Assembly: GCF_042684485.1 (NCBI RefSeq)
Contig: NZ_JBHULM010000011.1
Span: 558,001-622,000 of the forward strand
Direction of reading: 5' to 3'
Origin: Oceanihabitans gracilariae
GTDB taxonomy: Bacteria > Bacteroidota > Bacteroidia > Flavobacteriales > Flavobacteriaceae
DNA: 64,000 bases
Notes under the pieces: model-generated
Seen by the model: only the letters and a program-made list of their open reading frames with translations
The model's database searches: none
What the model was told of the DNA's origin: nothing
Shown: in pieces, positions 16,294 through 26,164 of the stretch
Numbering within the stretch: position 1 is the first letter of the stretch
Layout: each line of letters opens with the position of its first letter
Position numbers and translations under genes: made by a program

Positions 16294-17001
16294 ATGAAAT
16301 ACAAAAGAATTCTTTTAAAATTATCTGGTGAAGCATTAATGGGAAGTCGCCAATATGGTATAGACCCAGAACGTTTAGCAGAATATGCAGAAGAAATTAA
16401 AGTACTTACCGAGAAAGGTGTAGAAGTTGCCATTGTAATTGGTGGAGGAAACATTTTTAGAGGTGTTGCTGGAGCCATGAATGGTATGGATCGTGTACAA
16501 GGAGACCATATGGGAATGCTTGCAACCGTTATTAACGGTTTGGCACTACAAAACGCATTAGAAGATGCAGATGTAAAAACCCGCTTACAAACAGCCATTA
16601 AAATTAACGAAGTAGCAGAACCTTTTATACGTAGAAAAGCATTAAGCCATTTACGTAAAGGACGTGTAGTTATTTTTGGTGGTGGAACCGGAAACCCATA
16701 TTTTACAACAGATTCTGCAGCTGTTTTACGTGCTATAGAAATTGAAGCAGATGTTATTTTAAAAGGTACTCGTGTAGATGGTATTTACAATGCAGATCCT
16801 GAAAAAGATAGCTCTGCTATTAAGTTTGACCATATTACTTTTGACGATGTATTACGAAAAGGCTTAAAAGTTATGGATACTACAGCTTTTACATTAAGTC
16901 AAGAAAACCAATTGCCAATTATTGTTTTTGATATGAATAAAAAAGGAAACTTACTAAAAGTAGTTTCTGGTGAAAATATTGGTACTAAAGTAAACTTGTA
17001 A
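16294..17001 (+). CDS. pyrH: Uridylate kinase (UMP kinase)
   Basis: Phosphorylates UMP to UDP with ATP in pyrimidine nucleotide synthesis. It belongs to the amino-acid kinase fold: KRILLKLSGEALMG at the N-terminus, IVIGGGNIFRG for phosphate binding, GDHMGMLATVINGLA, FGGGTGNPYFTTDSAA and GTRVDGIYNADP. The 235 residues are a normal length. It sits in the conserved rpsB-tsf-pyrH-frr order but has its own promoter box. Confidence 0.97.
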   Translation: MKYKRILLKLSGEALMGSRQYGIDPERLAEYAEEIKVLTEKGVEVAIVIGGGNIFRGVAGAMNGMDRVQGDHMGMLATVINGLALQNALEDADVKTRLQTAIKINEVAEPFIRRKALSHLRKGRVVIFGGGTGNPYFTTDSAAVLRAIEIEADVILKGTRVDGIYNADPEKDSSAIKFDHITFDDVLRKGLKVMDTTAFTLSQENQLPIIVFDMNKKGNLLKVVSGENIGTKVNL

Positions 17002-17063
17002 AATTAGTAACAAGTAAGTAACTTGTTGCAAACAAAATTAGATTACTCTTAAAACGAGAAACT

Positions 17064-17071
17064 TAACTTTG
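17064..17071 (+). promoter_or_regulatory. -7 element of the frr promoter
   Basis: TAACTTTG, an exact TAnnTTTG match in the pyrH-frr gap, 43 bp before the frr start. The -33 TTG is not evident. Confidence 0.4.
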
Positions 17072-17114
17072 GCTTAGTTTTTGAAAACGAACTAGCATAT
17101 TAAATATTAAAATA

Positions 17115-17672
17115 ATGAACGAAGACATTCAATTTATAATAGACGGAACCAAAGAAGCAATGACAAATGCCATCAAGCATTTAGAAAAGCAACTAAAAAA
17201 TATTAGAGCTGGTAAAGCCAGTCCTGCAATGCTTGGTAGTGTTATGGTAGATTATTATGGATCACAAACACCATTAAGTCAAGTTGCCAATGTAAATACA
17301 CCTGATGGTAGAACCATTACGGTACAACCTTGGGAAAAAAACATGCTTCAAGAAATTGAACGTGGTATTGCTTATGCAAACCTTGGTTTTAACCCAATGA
17401 ATAATGGTGAAACTATTATTATAAACGTTCCGCCTTTAACAGAAGAACGTAGACGTAACTTAGCAAAGCAAGCAAAATCAGAAGCCGAAGATGCTAAAGT
17501 TGGTATTAGAAATGCAAGAAAAGAAGCCAATAACGATCTTAAAAAAATAGATGGCATCTCTGAAGATCTGCAAAAAAATGCAGAACAAGATGTGCAAGGT
17601 TTAACAGACGAGTATATTAAAAAAGTGGATGAAATATTTACTGTTAAAGAAAAAGAAATCATGACCGTATAA
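17115..17672 (+). CDS. frr: Ribosome recycling factor
   Basis: Releases ribosomes from mRNA after termination together with EF-G. Family blocks are visible: LEKQLKNIRAGKASPAML, VDYYGSQTPLSQVANV, RTITVQPWEKNML and PPLTEERRRNLAKQAK. The 185 residues match the normal length. It is last in the rpsB-tsf-pyrH-frr block and is followed by a strong terminator. Confidence 0.97.
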   Translation: MNEDIQFIIDGTKEAMTNAIKHLEKQLKNIRAGKASPAMLGSVMVDYYGSQTPLSQVANVNTPDGRTITVQPWEKNMLQEIERGIAYANLGFNPMNNGETIIINVPPLTEERRRNLAKQAKSEAEDAKVGIRNARKEANNDLKKIDGISEDLQKNAEQDVQGLTDEYIKKVDEIFTVKEKEIMTV

Positions 17673-17675
17673 TTT

Positions 17676-17702
17676 AAAAGCGACTTTCTTGTCGCTTTTT
17701 TT
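17676..17702 (+). terminator. Rho-independent terminator of frr
   Basis: AAAAGCGAC-TTTCTT-GTCGCTTTT followed by TTT; a perfect 9-bp stem directly after the stop codon. Confidence 0.9.
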
Positions 17703-17736
17703 ATACCAATATGCTCTATTTTTCGTTTATCTAAAT

Positions 17737-18477
17737 ATGCCAAAAACACTTCACATATTATTTATACTATGTATACTACAATGCTCGATTAGTGTTGCGC
17801 AAAATAGATATCCTTTTATTGCTAGTAACCAAACGCAATTAACAGAAGCACAACTAAAAAAAACACCCATAAATATTACTCCAGATATAGTGCTATACAA
17901 TGAGCAAGGCAACACATTACCTATGTCTAGTTTATCGTTAATGACAAACGCTGCGTATAAGCCGCTGTTTTTTGTAGATAGTACTAAGCAATTAAAGAGT
18001 GTTATTTTTATTAAAAAAAGTAATGCTCCTGTGCGTATAGAAACAAATGCAGAAGCTGCATTTACTCCTGGTGAACGTGCCTTAGATTTTATTGCTAAAG
18101 ATTTAAACGGAAAAACCTACAAGCTTTCTGAGTTAAAAGGCAAGGTGGTAGTATTAAATTTCTGGTTTACTACATGTGGTCCTTGTATACAAGAAATGCC
18201 ACAGCTCAATGAGTTAGCCACTAATTTTAAAGAAAAAGAAGTTGTTTTTTTAGCTATTACTTTTAATAAAAAAAATATTGTGCACACCTTTTTAGATAGC
18301 AATCCTTTTCAATATACTATTTTAGCAGACGCAAATCATGTAATTAGCATGTATGGAGTAAACAGCTTCCCTACAAGTATAGTTATAAATAAAAAAGGAG
18401 AAATTGTGCTTAAAGAACTAGGATACAGAACTAATATTAAAGAAGTTTTAGCTACTTCAATAAATGCATCATTATAA
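17737..18477 (+). CDS. TlpA/ResA-like exported thiol-disulfide oxidoreductase
   Basis: The protein begins with a signal peptide (MPKTLHILFILCILQCSISVA) when started at the ATG at 17737; the frame is open further upstream but would spoil the signal. The C-terminal half is a thioredoxin fold of the TlpA/AhpC-TSA type: FIAKDLNGKTYKLSELKGK, then NFWFTTCGPCIQEMP with the redox pair C147/C150, and the cis-proline segment NSFPTSIVI. The N-terminal 100 residues are not a recognised domain. It probably acts in the periplasm on disulfides or cytochrome c assembly. The next gene starts 5 bp on, so they form an operon. Confidence 0.88.
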   Translation: MPKTLHILFILCILQCSISVAQNRYPFIASNQTQLTEAQLKKTPINITPDIVLYNEQGNTLPMSSLSLMTNAAYKPLFFVDSTKQLKSVIFIKKSNAPVRIETNAEAAFTPGERALDFIAKDLNGKTYKLSELKGKVVVLNFWFTTCGPCIQEMPQLNELATNFKEKEVVFLAITFNKKNIVHTFLDSNPFQYTILADANHVISMYGVNSFPTSIVINKKGEIVLKELGYRTNIKEVLATSINASL

Positions 18478-18482
18478 TTTTA

Positions 18483-19760
18483 ATGAAAAAATATTGCTTT
18501 ACACTCCTACTCTGTTTATCCTTCTTTTTAAGTAAAGCGCAAACACCTATTGCTAACGACACCACCAAAGTTGTAAAAAAAGATTCGCTTAAAAGAAAAG
18601 CCTTTATACAACAGTTAGGTAATGGTTTTTTTCCTACCAAATACTTTGATATTGATTTAAGATACCTTGTAAAGTATAACCAATATGAAGGATTAAGAAA
18701 TGGACTTGGCGGACAAACCAACAATACTTTTTCAGAAAAAATACGTTTTAACACCTATGTAGTATATGGTTTTAAAGACCACACTTTTAAATATAGTTTT
18801 GGATCTGGTGTAAAACTAAACGAAAAAACAAACACTTGGTTAAATGTATCTTATACTGACGATTTAAGTGAAACAGGAAGCTCCACCTTTTTAACAGACA
18901 GTAGGTTTTTTCAGCTTTTTGAACCACGATTATTAAACATTAATCTGTTTCATAAACACATTACCAAAACCATATCACTAGAACACCAACTTAACCCAAG
19001 TTTAATTGGTGAAACAGAATTTGCTGTAAGTAACATAAATACTACTTATGCTTATAATTTTGTAGTGAATAATAAAATATACAACCAAATACAGTTAAGC
19101 ACCTCTAAAACCGCCTTACAATGGAGCCCCTTTAGCACCTTTGAAACCAAAGACAATAAATTAAAAATTATTAAAGAAGGCTATCCTAAATTTACGTTAC
19201 AATACACTAAAAGTTTTAGTGGTGTTTTTAAAAGTGATTTTAACTTCTCTAAAATTGATTTTAGAACCATCTTTAAAAAACAATATGCTAATGATGCTTT
19301 TTCTTTGTTAACTGTTACAGCAGGATTAGCAAATGGTGAAACTCCTTTAACGCATTTGTATCATGCCTATCCTAATAACATTAATAAAGAAACTATAATG
19401 CAGCGTTTTTCTGTTGCTGGTGTAACTAGTTTTGAAACTATGTTTTTTAATGAATTCTTTTCTGATAGAATTACCACCTTACAACTAAAACACCATTTAA
19501 GTCCGTTTAAAATAAGTAAACGTTTTAAACCAGAATTGGTATTAATATCTAGGTTTGCCATTGGTAACATGAGTAATACCGAAAGACACCAACAAATAAG
19601 CTTCAATACGCTTGATAAAGGCTATACAGAATCTGGTTTTGAAATCAATAAACTAGTTTTTGGTTTTGGTTTAAGTTTTACTTACAGATACGGAGCGTAT
19701 CATTTACCTAAGGTAGAAGATAATGTAGCATTAAAATTTACATTTAACGTTACTTTATAA
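18483..19760 (+). CDS. Outer-membrane beta-barrel protein resembling the DUF5686 C-terminal region
   Basis: After a signal peptide (MKKYCFTLLLCLSFFLSKA) the 425-residue protein is a run of alternating strands typical of an outer-membrane barrel. FFPTKYFDIDLRYLVKYNQYEG and the YTDDLSETGSS region resemble the barrel part of DUF5686 proteins. Those are usually about 800 residues with an N-terminal carboxypeptidase-like domain, absent here. The last residues, VALKFTFNVTL, are a good BAM-type final strand. It is coupled with the TlpA-like gene. Function unknown; the DUF5686 link is from memory of the family's appearance. Confidence 0.68.
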   Translation: MKKYCFTLLLCLSFFLSKAQTPIANDTTKVVKKDSLKRKAFIQQLGNGFFPTKYFDIDLRYLVKYNQYEGLRNGLGGQTNNTFSEKIRFNTYVVYGFKDHTFKYSFGSGVKLNEKTNTWLNVSYTDDLSETGSSTFLTDSRFFQLFEPRLLNINLFHKHITKTISLEHQLNPSLIGETEFAVSNINTTYAYNFVVNNKIYNQIQLSTSKTALQWSPFSTFETKDNKLKIIKEGYPKFTLQYTKSFSGVFKSDFNFSKIDFRTIFKKQYANDAFSLLTVTAGLANGETPLTHLYHAYPNNINKETIMQRFSVAGVTSFETMFFNEFFSDRITTLQLKHHLSPFKISKRFKPELVLISRFAIGNMSNTERHQQISFNTLDKGYTESGFEINKLVFGFGLSFTYRYGAYHLPKVEDNVALKFTFNVTL

Positions 19761-19772
19761 CACTTTTAACCA

Positions 19773-19801
19773 TTGTTATACATCGCTTTTTCCTACCTTT
19801 G
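19773..19801 (+). promoter_or_regulatory. Promoter of the MMPL/RND gene
   Basis: TTG (19773-19775) and TACCTTTG (19794-19801) are separated by 18 bp, one short of the ideal 19-21 bp spacing of the Bacteroidota promoter. It lies 78 bp upstream of the ATG. Confidence 0.6.
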
Positions 19802-19879
19802 CCAATCCAATTTAACTACATATTTTACCTAAAGTAAAAGCCATTACATGTAATTAAATGGATTTTTTTTAATTACACT

Positions 19880-22300
19880 ATGTTTAAACTATTTACAAAA
19901 AGTTTTTGGGACGTTGTTGCAAGACTTATTCTGCGTAATAAAATTGCCATCATCCTTGCTATATTAACAGCTACTGTACTACTTGCTACGCAATGGAAAT
20001 ACATGCGTTTCACTTATACCGAAGCTAATTTACTACCAGATGACCATGAGGTAAATTTAAAGTATAATAACTTTCTAGATATCTTTGGTGAAGAAGGAAA
20101 CCTTATTGTTTTAGGTGTAAAAGATAGCACACTTTTTACAGTAGATAAATTAAACGCTTGGAACCAACTTTCACAAAGTTTTAAAAATTTAGACGAGGTT
20201 GAAACCGTTGTATCTATTAGCGATCTTCAAAAACTTGTAAAAGATACTAAAAACGAAAAATTTGCATTAGAGCCTTTTATTAAAGACTCTATCTCTTCTA
20301 TAGCACAAATTGATGTTTTACAAGAAGAGCTGTTTAAAAAATATCCTTTTTACGATAACTTTTTATTCAATAAAGACACCAAAACAGTACGTACTGCAAT
20401 TTACATGAATAAAGAAATTGTAAATACTGCTGCTAGAAAAGACTTTGTTTTTGATAATCTAGTGCCTAAAATTGAAGCTTTTGAAAAGCAAACCAATTTA
20501 GATGTTAGAGTTTCAGGGATGCCTTATATACGTACCCTTAATGCGCAAAATATTGTAGATGAAATTGGGCAATTTATTGGTTTAGCTTTATTGGTTACAT
20601 CGCTTATTTTCTTTTTGTTTTTCAGATCTTTTAGAGCCACATTTATATCACTAATTGTAGTTTGCTTTGGTGTTATGTGGACCTTTGGTATTATTGGTTT
20701 GCTTAAATATGAAATTACAGTGTTAACCGCATTGATTCCGCCTTTAATTATTGTAATTGGTATACCTAACTGTATTTTCTTAATCAATAAATACCAAAGA
20801 GAAGTAAAATTACATGGTAATAAAGTAAGGTCTTTACAGCGTGTTATTACCAAAGTAGGTAACGCTACTTTAATGACTAATGTTACCACAGCTTCTGGTT
20901 TTGCTACATTTATTTTAACAGAAAGTCAGCTATTAAAAGAATTTGGTATTGTTGCTTCTTTAAGCATTTTAGCCATTTTCATGTTGTGTTTATTAATTAT
21001 ACCAATTATTTACACGTTTTTACCTTATCCTAAAGACAGACATTTAGAACACCTAAACAAAAAATGGATTGGTGGTTTTGTAAACTGGATAGAACGTATG
21101 GTAAAACAAAAAAGAATTACCATTTACATTACTTCTGTAGTATTATTAACCTTAAGTTTAATTGGTATTTTTCAAATAAAAATTTCTGGTAGTTTAATTG
21201 AAGACATGTCTAAAAAAGCAGGTTTCTTTCAAGATATTCGCTTTTTTGAAAAAGAATTCAATGGTATTATGCCTTTAGAAATTCTAGTAGACACCAAACG
21301 TAAAAAAGGAGTTATGAAACTTTCTACCTTAAAACGTATGGACAAACTAGAAGAAGTTATTTTAGAAACTCCAGAACTCTCTAAACCAATTTCTGTAGTA
21401 AGCTTAGTAAAATACTCTAAACAGGCTTATTATAATGGCAATCCTAAATATTACCAATTGCCAACCAGTCAAGAAAATAGTTTTATCATGTCTTATGCTA
21501 AAAACTCTTCTTCTAATGTAGACTTACTAAAAAACTTTGTAGACAGCACAGGACAATATGCACGTATCACTACCTTTATGAAAGATATTGGTACCGATAA
21601 AATGGAACGTATTGAAGAAAACCTTCAAAGTAAAATAGACAAGGTATTTCCTGCAGAAAATTTTAATGTTACCATGACAGGTAAAGCATTAGTTTTTCAA
21701 AAAGGAACCAAATACCTCGTTAAAAACTTAGCCATCTCTTTATCGCTAGCCATTATACTAATTGCATTGTTTATGGCTTATATGTTTCGCTCTTTAAGAA
21801 TGATTATTATATCTTTAATACCAAACCTTTTACCATTACTAATCACTGCAGGACTAATGGGTTATTTAGGAGTACCTATAAAACCCTCTACCATATTAGT
21901 ATTTAGTATTGCTTTTGGTATATCTGTAGATGATACCATTCACTTTTTAGCAAAATACAGACAAGAGTTAATTGCCAACCACTGGAAAATTAAAAAATCT
22001 GTTTACGCAGCATTACGCGAAACAGGAGTAAGTATGTTTTATACTTCTATAGTATTATTCTTTGGGTTTTTAGTATTTACATTCTCTAGTTTTGGTGGTA
22101 CAGTAGCCTTAGGTGCATTAGTATCTACAACCTTATTATTTGCAATGCTATCTAACTTATTACTGTTACCTTCTTTATTACTTTCGTTAGAAAGAAGTAT
22201 AGCAAACAAAGAAGTTTTACGTAAACCCGCAATAAATATTATTCCAGAAGAAAATGATGAAGATGATGCCGATGAAAATCTAGGGGTTTCACAAAAATAA
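19880..22300 (+). CDS. MMPL/RND-family transporter-like inner-membrane protein
   Basis: The 806 residues have the duplicated RND plan: one N-terminal span, a large periplasmic loop (about 35-220), a bundle of spans (about 225-370), a span near 415-435, a second periplasmic loop, and a second bundle (about 620-770). The second half carries FSIAFGISVDDTIHFLAKY, the conserved proton-relay region of MMPL proteins. It is shorter than drug-efflux RND pumps and has no adaptor or TolC gene beside it, so a lipid or hydrophobic-substrate exporter (hopanoid/MmpL type) is more likely than multidrug efflux. The substrate is unknown. Confidence 0.85.
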   Translation: MFKLFTKSFWDVVARLILRNKIAIILAILTATVLLATQWKYMRFTYTEANLLPDDHEVNLKYNNFLDIFGEEGNLIVLGVKDSTLFTVDKLNAWNQLSQSFKNLDEVETVVSISDLQKLVKDTKNEKFALEPFIKDSISSIAQIDVLQEELFKKYPFYDNFLFNKDTKTVRTAIYMNKEIVNTAARKDFVFDNLVPKIEAFEKQTNLDVRVSGMPYIRTLNAQNIVDEIGQFIGLALLVTSLIFFLFFRSFRATFISLIVVCFGVMWTFGIIGLLKYEITVLTALIPPLIIVIGIPNCIFLINKYQREVKLHGNKVRSLQRVITKVGNATLMTNVTTASGFATFILTESQLLKEFGIVASLSILAIFMLCLLIIPIIYTFLPYPKDRHLEHLNKKWIGGFVNWIERMVKQKRITIYITSVVLLTLSLIGIFQIKISGSLIEDMSKKAGFFQDIRFFEKEFNGIMPLEILVDTKRKKGVMKLSTLKRMDKLEEVILETPELSKPISVVSLVKYSKQAYYNGNPKYYQLPTSQENSFIMSYAKNSSSNVDLLKNFVDSTGQYARITTFMKDIGTDKMERIEENLQSKIDKVFPAENFNVTMTGKALVFQKGTKYLVKNLAISLSLAIILIALFMAYMFRSLRMIIISLIPNLLPLLITAGLMGYLGVPIKPSTILVFSIAFGISVDDTIHFLAKYRQELIANHWKIKKSVYAALRETGVSMFYTSIVLFFGFLVFTFSSFGGTVALGALVSTTLLFAMLSNLLLLPSLLLSLERSIANKEVLRKPAINIIPEENDEDDADENLGVSQK

Positions 22301-22315
22301 ATACAACAATAAAAT

Positions 22316-22323
22316 TATATTTG
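22316..22323 (+). promoter_or_regulatory. -7 element of the asnS promoter
   Basis: TATATTTG, an exact TAnnTTTG match in the 72-bp gap before asnS. A TTG -33 element is not visible. Confidence 0.5.
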
Positions 22324-22372
22324 CATCCATATACATTCTAGCCTTGGCTTAAATGAAAAAAAATAAAATACA

Positions 22373-23806
22373 ATGAACACTTACACAGTTTCTCAATTAT
22401 TAGCAAAAGACCAATTTGGTCTTGAAATAGAAATTAAAGGTTGGGTTAGAACCTTTCGTGCTAACCGTTTTATTGCCTTAAATGATGGCTCTACAATAAA
22501 TAACATACAATGTGTTGTAGATTTTGAAAATACTAGCGAAGAAACACTTAAAAGAATAACAACAGGAGCTGCAGTACATATAAAAGGAGAATTGGTAGAA
22601 AGCCAAGGTAAAGGTCAAAAAGTAGAAGTTGCTGTTACTAGCATAGAAATTCTTGGTGACTCTGATCCTGAAACCTACCCAATTCAACCTAAAAAACACT
22701 CTTTTGAGTTTTTACGTGAAAATGCGCACTTACGCACACGTACCAATACTTTTAGTGCTGTAATGCGTTTACGTTCTAGCTTATCTTTTGCCATACATAA
22801 ATACTTTAATGAAAACGGCTTTTACTACATGCACACACCAATTATTACAGGTAGTGATGCAGAAGGAGCTGGTGAAATGTTTAGAGTAACAAATCTAGAT
22901 GCTGAAAACCCTCCACTAACAGAGGATGGTAAGGTAGATTTTAAAGAAGACTTTTTTGGTAACGAAACCAACTTAACAGTTTCTGGGCAATTAGAAGCAG
23001 AAACCTACGCCATGTCTCTTGGTAAAGTATATACTTTTGGACCAACGTTTAGAGCAGAAAACTCTAATACCTCAAGACACTTATCTGAATTTTGGATGAT
23101 AGAACCAGAAGTTGCCTTTATGGATTTAGCTGGTAATATGGATCTAGCCGAAGATTTTATGAAATCGGTTTTAAGCTATATTCTAGAAAACAATAGAGAA
23201 GACTTAGAGTTTTTAGAAAAACGTTTATTAGACGAAGAAAAAACAAAACCGCAAGCAGAGCGAAGTGAAATGAGTTTAATTGAAAAATTAAAATTCGTAA
23301 TCGATAACAACTTTAAGCGTGTAAGTTATACCGAAGCAATAGATATACTTAAAAACTCTAAACCTAATAAAAAGAAAAAGTTCAATTATATTATTAAGGA
23401 ATGGGGAGCAGATTTACAAAGTGAACACGAGCGTTTCTTAGTAGAAAAACACTTTAAATGTCCTGTAATCTTATTTGATTATCCTGCAAACATTAAAGCG
23501 TTTTACATGCGTTTAAATGAAGATGGTAGAACCGTACGTGCTATGGATATTCTTTTTCCAGGAATTGGAGAAATGGTTGGTGGTAGCCAACGTGAAGAAC
23601 GTTTAGAAGTATTAAAAGAAAAAATGGCTGCACTTGATATTCCTGAAGAAGAACTTTGGTGGTATTTAGACTTACGTAAATATGGTACAGCAGTACACTC
23701 AGGATTTGGTTTAGGTTTTGAACGTTTAGTAATGTTTGCAACAGGAATGACAAACATTCGTGACGTAATACCTTACCCAAGAACACCACAAAACGCTGAA
23801 TTTTAA
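22373..23806 (+). CDS. asnS: Asparaginyl-tRNA synthetase
   Basis: Charges tRNA-Asn with asparagine. Class IIb synthetase: N-terminal OB-fold (GWVRTFRANRFIALNDGS), then motif 2 region (FGPTFRAENSNTSRHLSEFWMIEPE) and motif 3 GFGLGFERLVMFATGM near the C-terminus. The NTSRHLSEFWM segment and the absence of an aspartate-type insertion separate it from the aspS at 61000. The 477 residues are a normal length. It is followed by a perfect terminator. Confidence 0.96.
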   Translation: MNTYTVSQLLAKDQFGLEIEIKGWVRTFRANRFIALNDGSTINNIQCVVDFENTSEETLKRITTGAAVHIKGELVESQGKGQKVEVAVTSIEILGDSDPETYPIQPKKHSFEFLRENAHLRTRTNTFSAVMRLRSSLSFAIHKYFNENGFYYMHTPIITGSDAEGAGEMFRVTNLDAENPPLTEDGKVDFKEDFFGNETNLTVSGQLEAETYAMSLGKVYTFGPTFRAENSNTSRHLSEFWMIEPEVAFMDLAGNMDLAEDFMKSVLSYILENNREDLEFLEKRLLDEEKTKPQAERSEMSLIEKLKFVIDNNFKRVSYTEAIDILKNSKPNKKKKFNYIIKEWGADLQSEHERFLVEKHFKCPVILFDYPANIKAFYMRLNEDGRTVRAMDILFPGIGEMVGGSQREERLEVLKEKMAALDIPEEELWWYLDLRKYGTAVHSGFGLGFERLVMFATGMTNIRDVIPYPRTPQNAEF

Positions 23807-23900
23807 ACTATTTATTTGTTGCAATTTGTATTAGTAACAAAGTAAATACACATAAACTAACGAACAGGAATACTTGCTTCGTTTAAAATATTTTAATTAA

Positions 23901-23938
23901 AACAATCTAGATTACTCATAATCTAGATTGTTTTTTTT
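23901..23938 (+). terminator. Rho-independent terminator of asnS
   Basis: AACAATCTAGATT (23901-23913) and AATCTAGATTGTT (23920-23932) form a perfect 13-bp stem with a 6-nt loop, followed by TTTTTT. The rest of the 289-bp asnS-rpoN gap shows nothing else I can name. Confidence 0.9.
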
Positions 23939-24095
23939 ATTTTTAACTCTACTATCTTTTTGTATATTAAATGCAAGTATAAAAAGCAGCAATAATTAAG
24001 GCTATACCTTACTTTTTGTTACCTGTGTAAAGAAAGAAAACCATTTCTTTTACAGAAATTTCAAAACAATACAATGGTAAAATTATAATATAACA

Positions 24096-25556
24096 ATGCT
24101 TAAACAATATTTACAGTTTAAATTATCGCAAAAATTGTCGCCACAACAAATTCAATTAATGAAATTGATACAGTTGCCTACGCAAGCTTTTGAACAACGT
24201 TTAAAGCAAGAATTAGAAGAAAACCCTGCGCTTGAAGGTGGTAAAGAAGAGAAAGAAAGTGACTTTGATGACGATTTCGATAATTCTAATGATGAATATG
24301 ATGATAATGAAACTATAGATACTGGAGATATTAATGTAGATGAGTATTTAAGTGATGATGAAGTACCAGATTATAGAACCCAAGCAAATAACTACAGTGC
24401 AGATGATGAGGAAAAAACAATGCCTTATGCTGCTGGAACCTCTTTTACACAACATTTAGTAAACCAACTAAACACTTATAGACTAAGTGATGAAGAACGT
24501 GATATTGCAGAATTTCTTGTAGGTAGTGTAGATGAAAGTGGTTATATACGCAGAGAATTATCTGATATTATGGATGATTTAGCCTTTACCCAAAACGTAT
24601 TTACCACAGAAGAAAAAATAGAAAACGTACTAAAAATTGTACACCAACTAGATCCTGCAGGAGTTGGAGCTAGAAATTTAAAAGAATGCTTATCTATACA
24701 ATTACATAGAAAAGAACAGCATCCAGATGTGGCATTAGCTACAAATATCATTGACAATGCTTTTGAACAATTTACCAAAAAGCACTACAAAAAGCTCTTA
24801 CAAAAGTTTGATATAACCGAGATACAGCTTAAAGATGCTATTCATGAAATTGAACGCTTAAATCCTAAGCCAGGAGGAAGCTATGCAGGAAATAACCGAA
24901 TTGTAGAACACGTAGTACCTGATTTTGCCATCAAGATTGTAAATGGCGAACTAGAACTTACCTTAAACGGAAGAAACGCACCAGAGCTTCATGTGTCTAG
25001 AGAGTATAACAATATGCTTAAAGGCTATAAAGACACGAAAGAAAAAAGCAAGTCGCAAAAAGATGCGGTGATGTTTATAAAGCAGAAACTAGATGCCGCA
25101 AAATGGTTTATTGAAGCTATTAAGCAACGCCAACAAACCCTTTTTGTTACCATGAGTTCTATCATGCATTACCAAAAAGAATATTTTTTAACAGGTGATG
25201 AGCGCAAGCTAAAACCAATGATTTTAAAAGATATTGCAGATGAAATTGAAATGGATGTTTCAACAGTTTCGCGCGTGGCAAACAGTAAATATGTAGACAC
25301 ACCTTATGGTACTAAATTAATAAAAGAGTTCTTTAGTGAGTCTATGACTAATGATAAAGGAGAAGAAGTTTCTACTAGAGAAATTAAAAAAATACTAGAA
25401 ACGGTTATTGAAGAAGAAAGCAAAAAGAAACCTTTAACAGATGAAGCTTTAGCTAAAATACTAAAAGAAAAAGGCTACCCAATTGCTAGACGTACTGTGG
25501 CTAAATATAGAGAACAATTAGATATTCCTGTGGCAAGATTGCGTAAGAAGATTTAA
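24096..25556 (+). CDS. rpoN: RNA polymerase sigma-54 factor
   Basis: Alternative sigma factor that needs AAA+ activators. The N-terminal activator-interacting region is glutamine-rich (LKQYLQFKLSQKLSPQQIQLMKLIQLP), followed by a highly acidic linker (about 45-105). The core-binding domain and the DNA-binding HTH (DIADEIEMDVSTVSRVANSKYV) come next. The C-terminal RpoN box reads ARRTVAKYR. The length of 486 is typical. No sigma-54 activator gene is visible in this window. The next gene's ATG overlaps the stop region. Confidence 0.97.
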   Translation: MLKQYLQFKLSQKLSPQQIQLMKLIQLPTQAFEQRLKQELEENPALEGGKEEKESDFDDDFDNSNDEYDDNETIDTGDINVDEYLSDDEVPDYRTQANNYSADDEEKTMPYAAGTSFTQHLVNQLNTYRLSDEERDIAEFLVGSVDESGYIRRELSDIMDDLAFTQNVFTTEEKIENVLKIVHQLDPAGVGARNLKECLSIQLHRKEQHPDVALATNIIDNAFEQFTKKHYKKLLQKFDITEIQLKDAIHEIERLNPKPGGSYAGNNRIVEHVVPDFAIKIVNGELELTLNGRNAPELHVSREYNNMLKGYKDTKEKSKSQKDAVMFIKQKLDAAKWFIEAIKQRQQTLFVTMSSIMHYQKEYFLTGDERKLKPMILKDIADEIEMDVSTVSRVANSKYVDTPYGTKLIKEFFSESMTNDKGEEVSTREIKKILETVIEEESKKKPLTDEALAKILKEKGYPIARRTVAKYREQLDIPVARLRKKI

Positions 25557-26164
25557 TGAATTACATTTTAAAAAGCATATCGTTTATTTTTCACCCTTTA
25601 ATCATGCCATTACTTGGTGTGATTTTTTACTTCTCAAAATCGCCTAGGTTTATACCTACGGAAATTATACAAGCCAAACTTGTATCTATTTCTATATTAA
25701 CCATTATACTGCCTATACTTATTTATTACTTATTAAAAACTATAGGTAAAACCCACAGTATCTATTTAAGATCTGCTAAAGAGCGTATATTACCTTTAGG
25801 GCTTAACTGTATAATTATTTATTTAATTGTAAAGCGTGTTTTTCCTCCTAGTGAGGTTATAGAGCTTTATTATTTTTTTATAGGTGTATTACTATCTAAT
25901 CTTACTTGCTTCATTCTAGCTATTCTAAAATTTAAAGCAAGCATACATATGATAGCTGTTTCTGGTGTATTTATGTTTTACATAGCGCTAAGTCTACACT
26001 TTGGCATTAATATTAATGGTACATTAGCATTAATGGCAATAATTACAGGAGCTATTGCTACTTCTAGATTACACTTAAAAGCCCATAACTATGTAGAATT
26101 AATAGTAGGATTTTGTATTGGCTTTTTACCGCAACTTACCTTATTAAATTACTGGCTTACTTAA
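25556..26164 (+). CDS. Integral membrane protein, PAP2-like C-terminal motifs
   Basis: The 202 residues form about six membrane spans. The second half has KFKASIHMIAVSGVFMF and then SRLHLKAHNYVELIVGFCIG, which resemble the K-x6-RP/SGH/SR-x5-H motif order of PAP2-type phosphatases in degenerate form: SRxxxxxH is kept, the others are partial. It may be an inactive or divergent PAP2 relative. It starts where rpoN stops and is translationally linked, an arrangement I have the impression is common in flavobacteria. Function unassigned. Confidence 0.72.
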   Translation: MNYILKSISFIFHPLIMPLLGVIFYFSKSPRFIPTEIIQAKLVSISILTIILPILIYYLLKTIGKTHSIYLRSAKERILPLGLNCIIIYLIVKRVFPPSEVIELYYFFIGVLLSNLTCFILAILKFKASIHMIAVSGVFMFYIALSLHFGININGTLALMAIITGAIATSRLHLKAHNYVELIVGFCIGFLPQLTLLNYWLT

